This document shows positions 24,775 through 35,354 of a stretch of DNA of 64,000 bases, piece by piece (position 1 is the stretch's first letter; every line of letters begins with the position of its first letter). The notes below the pieces were generated by a model. That model was not told the origin of the DNA, did no database searches, and saw only the letters and a program-made list of their open reading frames with translations. Both the position numbers and the translations under genes were made by a program. This DNA comes from Blumeriella jaapii (Eukaryota > Ascomycota > Leotiomycetes > Helotiales > Drepanopezizaceae). The DNA lies in NCBI GenBank assembly GCA_009599575.1, contig VWND01000037.1, positions 62,001 to 126,000 on the forward strand, given 5' to 3'.

Positions 24775-25377
24775 TCATCCCGCTTGCAACACAGAATAAC
24801 GACAGGTACTAAACTTACAGATGGCTACGATAAACACAACTAGGCGAGCAGATAATCATAGAGACCAGACAGCGGTGATGCATTCGTACCACAAGACGTG
24901 AACTCACTTACCTCGTCGTCTCCACATCTTCGTCCCGATCACGTTTGCAGCGTCTGGCATTTCTACCTCTTGGAACCGGGTTTCGATGGCTTCAACGTCC
25001 AGCATCTTGGTATTCTCGTTTGTCGCAGTCGGGACGTGCGTCTCGATGGCTTCGACGTCCAGCATCTCGGCATCCTCGTCCACAGTACACGCCTTGCGGA
25101 CCTGCCTTTCTTCCGACGGCGCTCTTTGGTCTTCTGGGGTTCGAGCGTGCGGTAGTTCTCTGTCTCCTGTTGCGGTCTGGATTGCGTCCTGGGCTGGTCC
25201 CGAGAGCAAGATCGTGTGAAGCAAAATCGTGGAGCGGAAGATCGTGTCGTTGCCGACCCATTCTTCTTCTTCTGTTGCTTCTCGGATGGCGTTCTTGCGG
25301 TCTCCGAAAAAGACTATCGTCTTGTCGTTGCTGCTGCTGCCCGAAGGCGAGTAAGGCTGTATGCTGAAAGACATGCT
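24775..25377 (-). CDS. Hypothetical acidic protein with an internal repeat
   Basis: Unknown function. The main exon (24912-25377) starts MSFSIQPYSPSGSS and has coding-like composition. It carries a duplicated acidic block, EMLDVEAIETHVPTA then KMLDVEAIETRFQEV, separated by 7 residues, a Glu run (EEEE) and a hydrophobic stretch (RSTILLHTILLSGP) too short for a sure membrane span. The exon ends at a strong donor, GTAAGTGAG. A tentative second exon 24775-24839 (acceptor CCTAG) would add about 22 residues and a stop; without splicing the frame stops within two codons. No homologous family recognised. It stands alone between long gene-free stretches. Confidence 0.45.
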
Positions 25378-28140
25378 TTGATAAACTGTGGAAGATACGA
25401 TTAAGAAGCGGGGAAACATCCGCGAGATGGAGATTCTCATACTTGGTAGGCCAGCACTATTTTTCCCACGGATTATCGCGGTGTTCCTGAGGAAAGTAAG
25501 TGGCTGTCTCGAGAAACCAGTTAATCGTGTGTGGATCTCCGCATCTCGGTCAACGAAACGGCAGACGGAACGTCTCGAGAACAGCCCGGGTGTTCAGCCT
25601 TTTCTACGTGGTGCTCTGCACCATGACTTGTGTTCTGTTCTCCGAGGTCCTTCCAGATAGATGATTGGCTTCAGAGGAATGTGTCGTGCAGCTTTCAAGG
25701 TCCTGTGCTGGCTCGCTGAACATGGAGTGAGTGCCTTATCAACCACCCCGGTTCAGGCGAGGCATCTTCTTCTGCGGCCTGATCTCCGCATCAATGACTC
25801 CCTTTGTGTATGTTCCTTTCTCGGGCCAAATCGTCGATGTGGTCAATTTCGGATTGGATTCTTGCTCTCGAGTGCCATGTAAGGCCGTGGAAACAAGGTA
25901 AGGACCGGGGCACCCGGGGAGCTATTCGCAATGTTTAACGTAGGGGATACTGGTGAACAAACACAAACGCAGAGGTTTTCAATATGGAATATGGCCTTGG
26001 ACTTATCAATACGCGAGCTACACCGAATATCTTACAGAAGGGCTACTGACCGGAGGATCGCACGGAAAGTAGCAAATCTCGTCCGCACAACTTGCCATAG
26101 GGCTCGGAAATCGTGCTCCAAAGACAGAACATTGCTCTTGTGCAGCGACGGTTGAATCTCGGGATGATTGTTGTGCCTGGGTAGAGAGCTAGAAAGCTAG
26201 GTACCTATCATTTATTACGATCTCACCTGAACGTCACCGACATGATATATCACAACTACGCTATTAGTCCGCAACTTACGTTAGTAGAGGGGGGGGGTCT
26301 TGATCGACCTAAGTTGGCAATGCGAGATTGGAGCCGCCCTTCCTTCTTGCATGCTATTTGGTCGTTATCAACTCAATCGAAATTCAAGGCGGGTCAAGCA
26401 TCAGTCCCCCAGTGAGAAGAGCAGCATCGATCCCGTCTGAGTTCGAACATCAGTCCCGCGTCTAAGGGTCCGACTTGACGAGACAAGATCCGGGTCCAAG
26501 CTGTAGGATCTTGGTGGCTGTACCAGTGACGCGATCGTGGTAGTCGACATCAGTAGATCGGAGAAGACAAACGCGCCAGCAGGTACGAAAGACGATCCGT
26601 CCGATAGGTCTCCCAGAACAGGCGTACAGCAGGATGACCACTGGCAGACAACGCCAGCACGATACCACGCTTGATGGTGATCGTTTCAGGGAGAAGTGAG
26701 AAGTGAGGGTAAAGCAGATCTCGCGATCGAAGCGAGAAGCACAACAAGCAGCCGCCAGGCTTTTGTTATGCTCTCCGCCTCAATTGGAACCGCCCGAAAG
26801 AGCGCACCGATCGAAAGCGCGGCTCCCAGCTTGAAGACATGGCCGCTTCCTGATCTGCCCGACATAGAAAGGCATGTTTCGGCGTGTCTGCTGCTGGAGG
26901 GCCTCGAGCCGGGCGTTCGCTGGCGCGCTGTCGACACCCCGCGTCGACCACTTCCTCGCCTGCTTCGACGGGGAACGCGACCTCGTATCTCTTCTCCGCC
27001 CTTCCGATGCGAGCGGCGAACCTTCCCAGCCTCTCGAATGCGGCCTGTCACACGGATTGCGCAACGTACAGTACGCTGGACTTCGTCCACAGGGGACGTC
27101 GGCGCGTCGAGCCACGGGTCGCGTCCTTCGCCGGCACGCCAGCCTGCGCCGCAAAGAACACTGTCGGGAGGCATGAGGCCGCAACTCGCGATCCCCGATT
27201 GTCTCGTCCCCGCCGGCTTCTACCCAGACCGACATGGCAGCCTCGTTTTTTCCGTCTCTCTATTGTGGGTTTCTTTTCGTCTCTCTCTTTTGGGTTTCTT
27301 TCCGTCTCTCTTTTTTGGGTTTTTTGTCCGTCTCTCTCGTGTGGGGTTCATGTCTTCTTCTCTCGAAACGTGGTGTTTCCAGGCCCCAGAGTCGTGGGCG
27401 CGTGTCGCAACCAAACTCTCTCGCCCCGGACTTGCGCCGGCCATTGTCGCGAGCATCTGGCCCCGTGTTCGCACCACCTCGTGCCCCTGGTCCGCCCCAG
27501 GGCGATGGATGGGCGTGGTGCGGGCCGTGGAATCTGGCCATCGGGTCTCTGCGGCATGCGACAACCAGCATGCGGTGGGGAGGTCTGCTCTGCGAGCGGA
27601 CCGTGGGCTTTTGAAGGCTCGCCGCCTCGAGCTTCTGGCGTTCGCGATGTCGCGCCGCGACGGGGTGGGATGGGGATGGTTCTCGCCATCTCCTTCTCGC
27701 CATCTCCCCGCCTCCCAGCTACCGGACGGACACACGGTACGGTACAGACAGCGCGGTACAGACAGACAGACGTCTCCGTTCCGCTCGGTGCATCGGACGT
27801 GCGTCTCGCGACCCTGGAAAAGTCAATTGGCATGCGCGTCGCGCGCCGACTTCATCCCCGAGCTCTTATCAGACTTCCTGCCGGGCAGGCCAAATGAAGA
27901 CATGGAAGAAGGCATCTGGAGGGCGGGTCCGACGACGGGGTCTGCGCGCTCGTTGCCCGGTCGGCCCCAGGCCGGGCTGGTATTATCCTGAGCGTCTCGT
28001 CCAATGGCGCGGGCCATCATCTTGCGCCTGGAGATGTTAACACGATGGATCCTGCGCGCCATCACCACGCCGCTGGGATCGGTCCCAGCATCATCCCGGG
28101 GAGGAGACACGGATCAGATGGCCAGCACGAAGACAGCGAG
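25378..28140. other. Gene-poor, increasingly GC-rich region
   Basis: From about 26.7 kb the sequence is GC-rich and open in several frames on both strands at once (for example a 431-aa plus-strand frame at 26696-27991), which is what low stop density alone gives. No domain, splice signal or start context supports a gene. Confidence 0.35.
27246..27348. repeat. Four tandem copies of a 26-27 bp unit
   Basis: The unit is CCGTCTCTCT followed by a variable T-run and GTGGGTTT/TTGGGTTT. Copies start near 27251, 27275, 27302 and 27329 with small length differences in the T and G runs. Confidence 0.75.
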
Positions 28141-28350
28141 AGCATGTGCAGACAGTACAGGACTGTAGCATGGGAGCAGTACTGTAGCATGGGAGCCACA
28201 AGAGAGCGTGGCCCCGTGTCTTCAGATACAGTACATGCGGCACGGTATGTATTTCTGCTGTATCTGTACTGTACATACGTATGTACATACATACATACAG
28301 GACGTACCGTACCGTACCGCACCGCACCGCACCGCACCGCACCGCCCCGG
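28140..28350. repeat. GTAC-palindrome block and ACCGT/ACCGC microsatellite
   Basis: Two copies of a CTGTAGCATGGGAGC block (28163-28200) precede TACAGTACATG and CTGTACTGTACATACGTATGTACATAC. At 28300-28345 there is a (TACCG)n run that changes into (CACCG)n. No gene. Confidence 0.6.
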
Positions 28351-29165
28351 ACCGTCCAGCGTCCCGGGACAGACTTCGCAGACGGGCATCCTCGCGCCTG
28401 AGGATGCGGCGGAGGATGGATGGCAGGCCCGAGGGCGACGCGACGACGAGGGGTCTCCATCTCGCGTTCGCCTCTCCCCGGCCTGGAGTGGCGCGCGCCG
28501 CCGTTCGAGGGATCGATATCTGTCTGGCGACGCCGTCCGGCCGGGGTTATTCATAGCCACGGCACGGCGCCCGTGGCCCTCTGGCCTCTGTGCCCGCGCG
28601 CGGCCGAAGAAGCGGAGCGTGAGGGAGTCTTGCCCATGCCATGCCATGGACATGCGCGCGCGCGCGCGCGATAAGCGAGCATGGTGATGCGGGAGGATCT
28701 CGCGCCGACAGGATGCGCCCACGGTGCGAGGCGAGGCGAGGAGGGGAGGGGGAGTCGCGCAGGTCCGACTGCTCTGGTGGCCTGTCTGGGCCGGAAATGA
28801 GGCGATCTTCCTTTGCGATGCGACGTGGGGGCCGTGGTGTGGATGGATGGAGGGAGGGAGGATGTGTGTGTGTTTAATTGTTTGTTTGTTTGTTTGTATG
28901 TCTGTTTGTTTGTTTGTATGTACTGTACGAAGCGAGAGCCGAGAGAGTGGTGTGTGTGGTGGATGCCGCATCAGGCACTTGGTCGGACCGTCAGTACTAT
29001 ACCATACTATACCGACCATACGCACAAGTCCGAATGATACGGTCCTGTCCGTACGGTACGGCCAGCGCAGCGAAGGATTGCGGATGGCGCGTCCACCGAC
29101 ACATGGCGAGACCGGACAGGAGGGTCACGATGCAATCCTCCCGCCTCGAGACTCGGGTCTCGCGT

Positions 29166-29241
29166 CTCATCTCTCGGATGGAATCTCATCTCTCGGATGG
29201 AATCTCATCTCTCGGACGGAATCTCATCTCTCGGATGGAAT
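29166..29241. repeat. Four perfect-phase tandem copies of a 19-bp unit
   Basis: Unit CTCATCTCTCGGATGGAAT, four copies at exactly 19-bp spacing (29166, 29185, 29204, 29223); the third has one change (GGACGG). Confidence 0.85.
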
Positions 29242-29340
29242 CTCGGCCTTCCGCCGGGCGCGCGAGGGAAAATCACAGCGAAGCGCAGCGGGAGCGATCA
29301 GAGCGACTATGCTGTGCTGTATGTATTGTTTGTATGTATT

Positions 29341-29407
29341 GTATGTATGTATGTATGTATGTATGTATGTATGTATGTATGTATGTATGTATGTATGTAT
29401 GTATGTA
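29341..29407. repeat. (GTAT)n microsatellite
   Basis: About seventeen uninterrupted GTAT units, preceded by interrupted copies from 29315. Confidence 0.9.
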
Positions 29408-29430
29408 CAAACCTCAGCTACTGTACCTGC

Positions 29431-29448
29431 CTCCTCCTCCTCCTCCTC

Positions 29449-29479
<31 letters not shown>

Positions 29480-29536
29480 TCCTCCTCCCCCCCCCCCCCC
29501 CTCCTCCTCCCCCTCCCCCTCCCCCTCCTCCTCCTC
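29431..29536. repeat. (CTC)n / C-run microsatellite
   Basis: A CTC triplet tract broken by C-runs of 7-12. On the plus strand it would encode poly-Pro or poly-Ser frames; these are artefacts. Confidence 0.9.
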
Positions 29537-29659
29537 CAGAGTGACAGATAACCGGCGGTCAAGCGTCCCGACACGGCGGTCAGTCAGTCGCGCCCGTCTG
29601 CCCGACCGTGTGATGGTCCGGCAGGGAGCGGTGGAGGTCCACGAAAGGCATTGTTCTAC

Positions 29660-29720
29660 GATGTACCGTACATACAGCAGTACTGTACTTACAGTACTGT
29701 ACAGTACCGTACGGTGCTAT
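29660..29720. repeat. Cluster of nested GTAC palindromes
   Basis: Contains ACCGTACATACAGCAGTACTGTACTT and then ACAGTACTGTACAGTACCGTACGGT (each quoted in part here as overlapping 12-16 base palindromes such as ACAGTACTGT, GTACTGTAC, ACCGTACGGT). It is one of the densest examples of the motif family seen throughout 28-36 kb. Confidence 0.6.
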
Positions 29721-30400
29721 GTCTGCGCTGCCCGCCTATCGCACCGTGCTGGGAATATCCTTGTCGCTTATCTCGGGCTCGGGGTTATGTTCGTGGTGTT
29801 GATATGTTGTTGTCGTCGTCGAGACGCCCGCCGCGGCCTGCACCCCAGACCTCTAGAGCAGCAGCGAGCGAGAGTTCGCGCGCTGCAGCGACAACACACG
29901 CATTCTCCACCCCAGCCCAGCCCAGGTCTCTGCGGCACTGAGTTTCTCGTGATCCTCGGGCGGGAAAGTGTTTTTTTTTTTTCAGCGCAGACAGACCAGA
30001 CCCTTCGTGCTCCGGCACAAGGTTTGGACTGCCCTCGGGCCTCATCTCCGAGACAGCGTCAGCATTCACGGTCGAAAGCTTCGAGGCCTGCGAGGGGGGG
30101 GGATCCTCGCCGGCGACGGGAGGACACCCTGAGGGTGGGAGAGCCGGGTTGGGACGAGGTGGAGGACGCGGAGGCATCGGAAATTCCGGGGACACGGAAT
30201 TCGTTGATTCGTTTATTCATTCGTTTATTCATTTTTCGTTAATTCGCCGGGCACAAACATACCGGCCGACTGCGGTGTCTGTATTCGACATAGTTGTATT
30301 CGACACCGTACACATACACCGACGTCCATCGGCGATACAATGTTCCCGGCCCCACAGCGGGGAGCGGAACGTGGCCAATCGGGTCGCGACGCCACGTTCG

Positions 30401-31111
30401 ATGAGCTTCTACCGTACGGAGGGCGTGAGGAGTCCGGAGAGTGAGGGAGGAGGCCGCGCAGAATCCGCATCTTCACCTCCTTCAACGACGATGAGCGCGG
30501 AGAATGCGACGCCAGGCGACGCCGCGCCCTGCACCGCAACGACGGCGGCGGCGGCGGCGGCGGCGCCGAAACGTGCCAAAGCCTCGGATCTGACGCGCGA
30601 TCAGCGACGCGACATTCGCCTGCTCTATTCCATCGGCTGGTCGTACAAACAGATCCAAGATCACTACGCCGAGCACAAGCCGACGATTCGCCAGATCAAA
30701 TACACCTGCCGCGCGAGCACGCCCGCGTCGCCGAAGAAACGCTGCGGCCGACCGTCCACCTTGACGCCGGCGCAGGTCGACGAGCTCGTCGCCTTCGTGT
30801 GCGCGTCGCCCGAGAACCGCCAGATGTCCTTCGCGCGACTCGCCGAGAAACTGGATTTTGGGGTCAAGAAGGATGCCATCCGCGCGGCGCTGGCGCGCGA
30901 AGGCTTCCATCGCCGCCTGGCCCCGCGCAAGCCGCTCCTCACCGAACGCACGGGAGCGAGTCGAACGCAACGGGCTCCCGAGCCGCCGCGTGACGGGGAC
31001 GCATCGCGGCCGGAGTCCCCGAGGCGCGAGGCGCGCAGGTCGGATCCCGCGGTGACGGGACCGCGCAGTCCCCCCGAGGAGCCAAGCGCGACGGATGGGG
31101 AGTCGCGCTGA
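30401..31111 (+). CDS. Tc1/mariner-transposase-type DNA-binding protein without catalytic domain
   Basis: A 236-aa frame read from the ATG at 30401 (an alternative start is 30491). After a disordered Ser/Pro/Ala-rich leader, residues about 60-170 look like the paired helix-turn-helix end of Tc1/mariner-type transposases: LTRDQRRDIRLLYSIGWSYKQI, a linker with GRPSTLTPAQVDELVAFV, then a second HTH with NRQMSFARLAEKL and the usual ending GFHRRLAPRKPLLTE. In transposases a DDE catalytic domain should follow; here a short Arg/Pro-rich tail ends the frame and nothing DDE-like is found downstream. The frame is intact and GC-rich, unlike the RIP-damaged elements at 1-11 kb, so it is either a domesticated DNA-binding protein or a recently truncated transposon. 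Binding targets unknown. Confidence 0.65.
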   Translation: MSFYRTEGVRSPESEGGGRAESASSPPSTTMSAENATPGDAAPCTATTAAAAAAAPKRAKASDLTRDQRRDIRLLYSIGWSYKQIQDHYAEHKPTIRQIKYTCRASTPASPKKRCGRPSTLTPAQVDELVAFVCASPENRQMSFARLAEKLDFGVKKDAIRAALAREGFHRRLAPRKPLLTERTGASRTQRAPEPPRDGDASRPESPRREARRSDPAVTGPRSPPEEPSATDGESR

Positions 31112-31200
31112 GGGGGCGCTGGCTTCTCGCTTTCATGAGATGGAGACGCTCTGAGCCGCCGCGAGGTCGATCAGCTGGATTGCGCTCACCTGTGTCAGAC

Positions 31201-31370
31201 GGGGGGGGGGGGGGGAAGAGGAGGAGAAGAAGGAAGAGGAGGAGGAGGAGGGGGAGGGAGAAGAGGAGGAGGAAGAGGAGGAGGAGGAGGAGGAGGAGGA
31301 GGAGGAAGAGGAAGAAGAGGAGGAGGAAAAGGAAGAGGAGGAGGAGGAGGAAGAAGACGAGGAAGAGAGA
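31201..31370. repeat. Polypurine (GGA/GAA)n tract
   Basis: About 170 bp of pure G/A on the plus strand, beginning with a G14 run. Such polypurine tracts can form triplex DNA. The Lys/Arg/Glu and Ser/Pro frames over it are artefacts. Confidence 0.9.
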
Positions 31371-31471
31371 GGGTCTCGTATTCTTGATTGTTTTGGTGAT
31401 CGTTCTCCCAAGTCAAGCCGAGTTGTAGGGTAGGAGGAACAGAAGGTCTTTGTTAGCGCTTTACCCGTCGA

Positions 31472-31560
31472 GAGGTTGCGAGTTCTGCTGTAGAATACAC
31501 AGTATGTGCGCCACGAGCTCGGTCAGGTGACCCGAGCGTGACGGGTCAGGTGACCGGCAC
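31472..31560. repeat. Dispersed repeat, copy 1 (retroelement-like)
   Basis: Shares GAGAGGTTGCGAGTTCT, GAATACA, GTGTGCGC/TATGTGCGC and a GGTCA(G/A)GTGA(C/T)C block with 51384-51475 in the same order. The second copy lies just after a retrotransposon integrase fragment, so this is probably an LTR remnant of that family. Confidence 0.55.
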
Positions 31561-31644
31561 GTGCGATGGATCTCATCCCCTCCAACCCATCCGTCAAGAC
31601 GCACGAGCGACGAGAGCAACCATCAGATCAACACACCAACACCT

Positions 31645-31760
31645 ATACACACACACACACACACACACACACAAGCAAGCAAGCAAGCAAGCAAGCACAC
31701 TGCCCTACCCTACCCTACCCTACCCTACTCTACCCTGCCCTGCCCTGCCCTGCCCTGCCG
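31645..31760. repeat. Compound microsatellite (AC)n-(AAGC)n-(CCCTA)n-(CCCTG)n
   Basis: Four simple repeats follow one another without a break: AC to about 31673, AAGC to 31697, CCCTA 31702-31736, CCCTG to 31759. CCCTA is one base short of the telomere unit CCCTAA and is not telomeric. Confidence 0.9.
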
Positions 31761-31924
31761 TGCACGCCATGCCCGCCCGCCATGCCCGCCATGCCCCGCC
31801 TCGGCTGCAGTGGCAGAGGCTTCTCGAACTCCGCGATGCTTCTTCTTCGCCCGTGGCCGTGGCCGTGCCGCGCCGCGCCGCTGCGAAAAAGCCCGACGCC
31901 CGAGACCTGAGACCAGACCCTGCC

Positions 31925-31995
31925 AAGGCGGTGGGCGGTGGGCGGTGGGCGGTAGGTGGTGGGTGGTGGGTGGTGGGTGGTGGGCGGTGGGCGCA
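31925..31995. repeat. (GGGCGGT)n / (GGGTGGT)n minisatellite
   Basis: About ten 7-bp units. The G-rich strand has regularly spaced GGG runs and could form G-quadruplexes. Confidence 0.85.
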
Positions 31996-32017
31996 GAGGA
32001 GTTGGGTGTTTGTGTGT

Positions 32018-32450
32018 GTGTGTAGATATGGATGTGGGTATGTGTGTGTGTGTGCAGATATGGATGTGGGTATGTGTGTGTACAGTACAGATATGTATGT
32101 GTGTGTATGTGTGTATGTGTGTACAGTACAGATATGTATGTGTGTGTGTGTGTGTATGAATGTGTGTGTGTATATATGTGTGTGAGTACAATACAGGTAT
32201 GTATGTATGTATATGTGCATGTGTGTATATGTGTATGTGTACATGTGTGTACAGTACAGATATGTGTGTATATATGTGGGTGTGTGTGTATATGTGTATG
32301 TGTATATGTGTGTACAGTACAGATTTGGATGTGTATGTTTGTATATACAGTACAGATATGTATATGTGTGTATGTATACATATATGAATATATATATGTA
32401 CGAACGTTTGTATACATATATAAACACATACACACACACACACAGCACAG
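32018..32450. repeat. (TG)n tract with periodic TACAGTACAGATATG units
   Basis: TG/TATG repeats are interrupted at least six times by GTACAGTACAGATATG (near 32080, 32122, 32248, 32312, 32348) or a close variant. The overlapping frames rich in Cys/Val/Tyr or His/Thr/Ile are artefacts of the repeat. Confidence 0.85.
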
Positions 32451-33906
32451 GAGTTCATGACTTACAGTACGTACTATACAGTACCTACATACAGTACCAA
32501 CACCTGATATCAGGTCTATCCGGCCCACGCCGCCGATAAGACGCAGGCGTCTATAGATCTGTGCCAGCCCAGAGCCCGTTCGGCGGTGTCCTCGTATCTA
32601 TGGATGGACTGTACTGTGTATGTATGTACGGGAGGAAGGATGCACCCGACGGAGCGATCGATGGGGACGGGGACACGTGATCTAGGCGACGCGGGCACCA
32701 AATCAGATTAAATGCCGCATTTGTATGTACAGTTGACATGGTGGTGCTACACTGTACGACATATACGATACATACTGTACACAATATGTACTGTACTGTA
32801 CTGTATGTACATACATACATATACACATCAGTATATGCTGTACAGTACAGACGATACATACTGTACACAACATTTACTGTACACACATACATACATACCT
32901 ACATAATACACACACATCCAGAACAAGCTGTACAGCACCGTAGCATACCATACCGTACCGACACTGATTCTCGCCGCCAGATCGTGTGCGACGTAGCGAG
33001 CGTGCTCGTTAAATGCATCGTGTGCGCCCTCCCATATCGCGATCACTCCTGGGACCGACTGACAGGACACATATAGCACAGTCAGTACAGTACTAACAGA
33101 GAGCTCTTTAGCTCCGTCGCTAAGCTTTCTGTCGGGCCCTTCTCCTACGAAGGACGGGACTCCTCGCTCGGCTCTGTAGGTATGGATGTCCGGATATGTG
33201 TATGTACAGTACTGTGTAAGTATGTATGTATGTACGTATGTACGTATGTACTGTACACAGTACACATATGTACGTATGTACAGGATGTACGGTGTACATA
33301 CACCAACCCTGTGTACGGCATGGATGTCGCGATCCCCGTACATGCCCACCGCCTGCCCCGGATGCCTTGCTCCCTGGGTCCTCCTTGACTCGCGATGCTT
33401 TGGAACTTGCGCGTACTGTTTTCATCCGGAGGGACGTACAGCATGTGCAGCAAGTCTAAACGATGGGGACGGGAGAGGGAAAAGGCAGAGCGAGGGCGAC
33501 GGGCATGGGCATGGTACAGTCCTGTACAGTACACAGTATGGTTCACAGTACAGTAAGTAGGGTCGGTCGGTCATGGAGGGAGCAGGACCATTACCATGGC
33601 GACGCGCATGACCCCGGCTTTGTTGTGGTGCGGGTGGTGTGTGCGGCTAAGCAATGGATGGAGCGGTGATGGGCATTGGCGAGATTCCCATGCCGAAGAG
33701 AAGCAGCGCAAGCCGAGAGGGAAAAGGCCAACCCATGCCCCCGAGATCACGGACAATGGAGAAAGGTGGGCAACACGATGTCGAAATGGGGGAATCGGGA
33801 AGTGCGCGGAGGGCGAGGAGGTGCATGGGGGTCGAGGTTGTATGGGGGTATGTACAGTGCTCGGCTATTTAGTGAGCATGCGAGGAATGACGGTGTGATG
33901 AAGAAT

Positions 33907-34027
33907 AAGAAGATGATGATGATGATGATGAAAACTGTGATGGTGAAAATGATGATGAACATGATGAACATGATGATGAAAATGATGATGAAAATTGTGA
34001 TGATGAACATGATGATGATGATGATGT
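33907..34027. repeat. (GAT/ATG)n imperfect microsatellite
   Basis: GATGAT units mixed with GAAAAT, GAACAT and GTGATG; gives Met-rich or His-rich artefact frames. Confidence 0.85.
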
Positions 34028-35312
34028 AGTCGTAGTACTGTACGCTGCCGTCCAATACTGATTAGCGTAGAAAAGTTGGACATGTCATGAGGGCGCAGAG
34101 CTTGTACCGTACCGTCCACCCCGACCCCGTCCCAACCTCGAGTCCAGCGGGCGTCATGATGAGTGCCTCGCTCCCCCCGCCTGACCGCAAAGACCGGTGA
34201 GGAAGGAAGGCCGGGCTCGAGGCTTCTCCGGCTTCCATGCCGATTCTCTCGCTTCGCGTGCTCGCGATCCGAGACGCGCCAGGTCCGGCACGGGGCGGGG
34301 GATGGCTCACGGTACAGTACATACTGTGTACTGTACATACATACTGTAAACCCTCGCGGCCCATGGCCCATGGCCCCCACGGGACCCCGACCAGACGTGA
34401 GAAGGAAGATGAAGGGGACGCGGTCCCGGCGACGGCGACGGCGGCGGTCGAGTGCGGTGCGGTGCGGTGATGTGCGCGCAGGCCCCGTCGGGATGGAGTG
34501 GTATGTACTGTATGTATAGTACATACTGTATGTCGGTATGTACCTGTACAGTACCTACAGTACAATACCGTGGGAGGATCCCCACCCTACAGACATCACT
34601 CCCTCACGAGTCGAGGCGCATTTGTACGTAGGGCGGGCTCGACGTCCGTCCTCCTTCCCTGGGCCCCAATGACCAACGCATTCCGGTGTGGCAGTCAGCA
34701 CATGACCGGTGCTGCATGCGGCAGGAGCCAGCGCCGTGCGGTCTGGTCGGTGAGCCGGCAGAAGGGAGGGTGCCGGACCGGACAGCCCTGCACGTGACTC
34801 GGTGGGGGGTTGGACCTGCCCTGCGGTGCGCTCCACGGGACGCCCTGCTGGAGGTGCGGTCCATCGCACGGTCGGGGGTCGAGACGTTCGTCGTCGTCGA
34901 CGGATGGAGAGTGAGGCCGTCCGATGCGGCAGAGCGTGCAGTACCGCATGTACCGCACCGCACCGCACCGTACCCTCCAGCGCCGGAAATGACGGTCCTC
35001 TCCACAGTACTGTATGTACTGTGTGTACTGTACATACAGTAATGTACGGTACAGTGCTGTACGGACACAGACAATCCAGTACCGCCCGCGCTGTCCGGTC
35101 TGGCACGGTCTCCGGGTCAACCGCGGGGCAGGGTCCTGCGGATTGGTCAATGGCTCGACGATGGCGCGCGCTCACCGGTGGGGCCAGGTCATCTTACCCA
35201 CGGGGCCCAGGGCACTTGGCAGGCCGGGGGGAGGGGGGGAGGGAGAGAGGGCACGTCTGTGTGCGCAGGATGGGATGGGATGGGATGGGATGCCCGCGAC
35301 CCAGGGATGGGG

Positions 35313-35354
35313 GCGAATTAGCTAATTGGCGCAGTGGCTAATTAGCTAATTCGC
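35313..35354. repeat. Perfect 15-bp inverted repeat (hairpin) made of palindromic arms
   Basis: GCGAATTAGCTAATT (35313-35327) and its exact reverse complement (35340-35354) flank a 12-nt loop. Each arm contains AATTAGCTAATT, itself a perfect palindrome. A related AGCTAATTAGC copy sits at 35522-35535. Confidence 0.8.

Noticed and set aside
26696..27991. 431-aa frame and several overlapping frames on both strands
   Set aside because: All frames are open because of high GC; there is no domain, and one contains a 26-bp tandem repeat.
28878..30242. 454-aa plus-strand frame
   Set aside because: It is made largely of translated GTAT, CTC and 19-bp repeats.
31702..31736. Telomere-like (CCCTA)n
   Set aside because: The unit is 5 bp, not CCCTAA, and it turns directly into CCCTG and other microsatellites.
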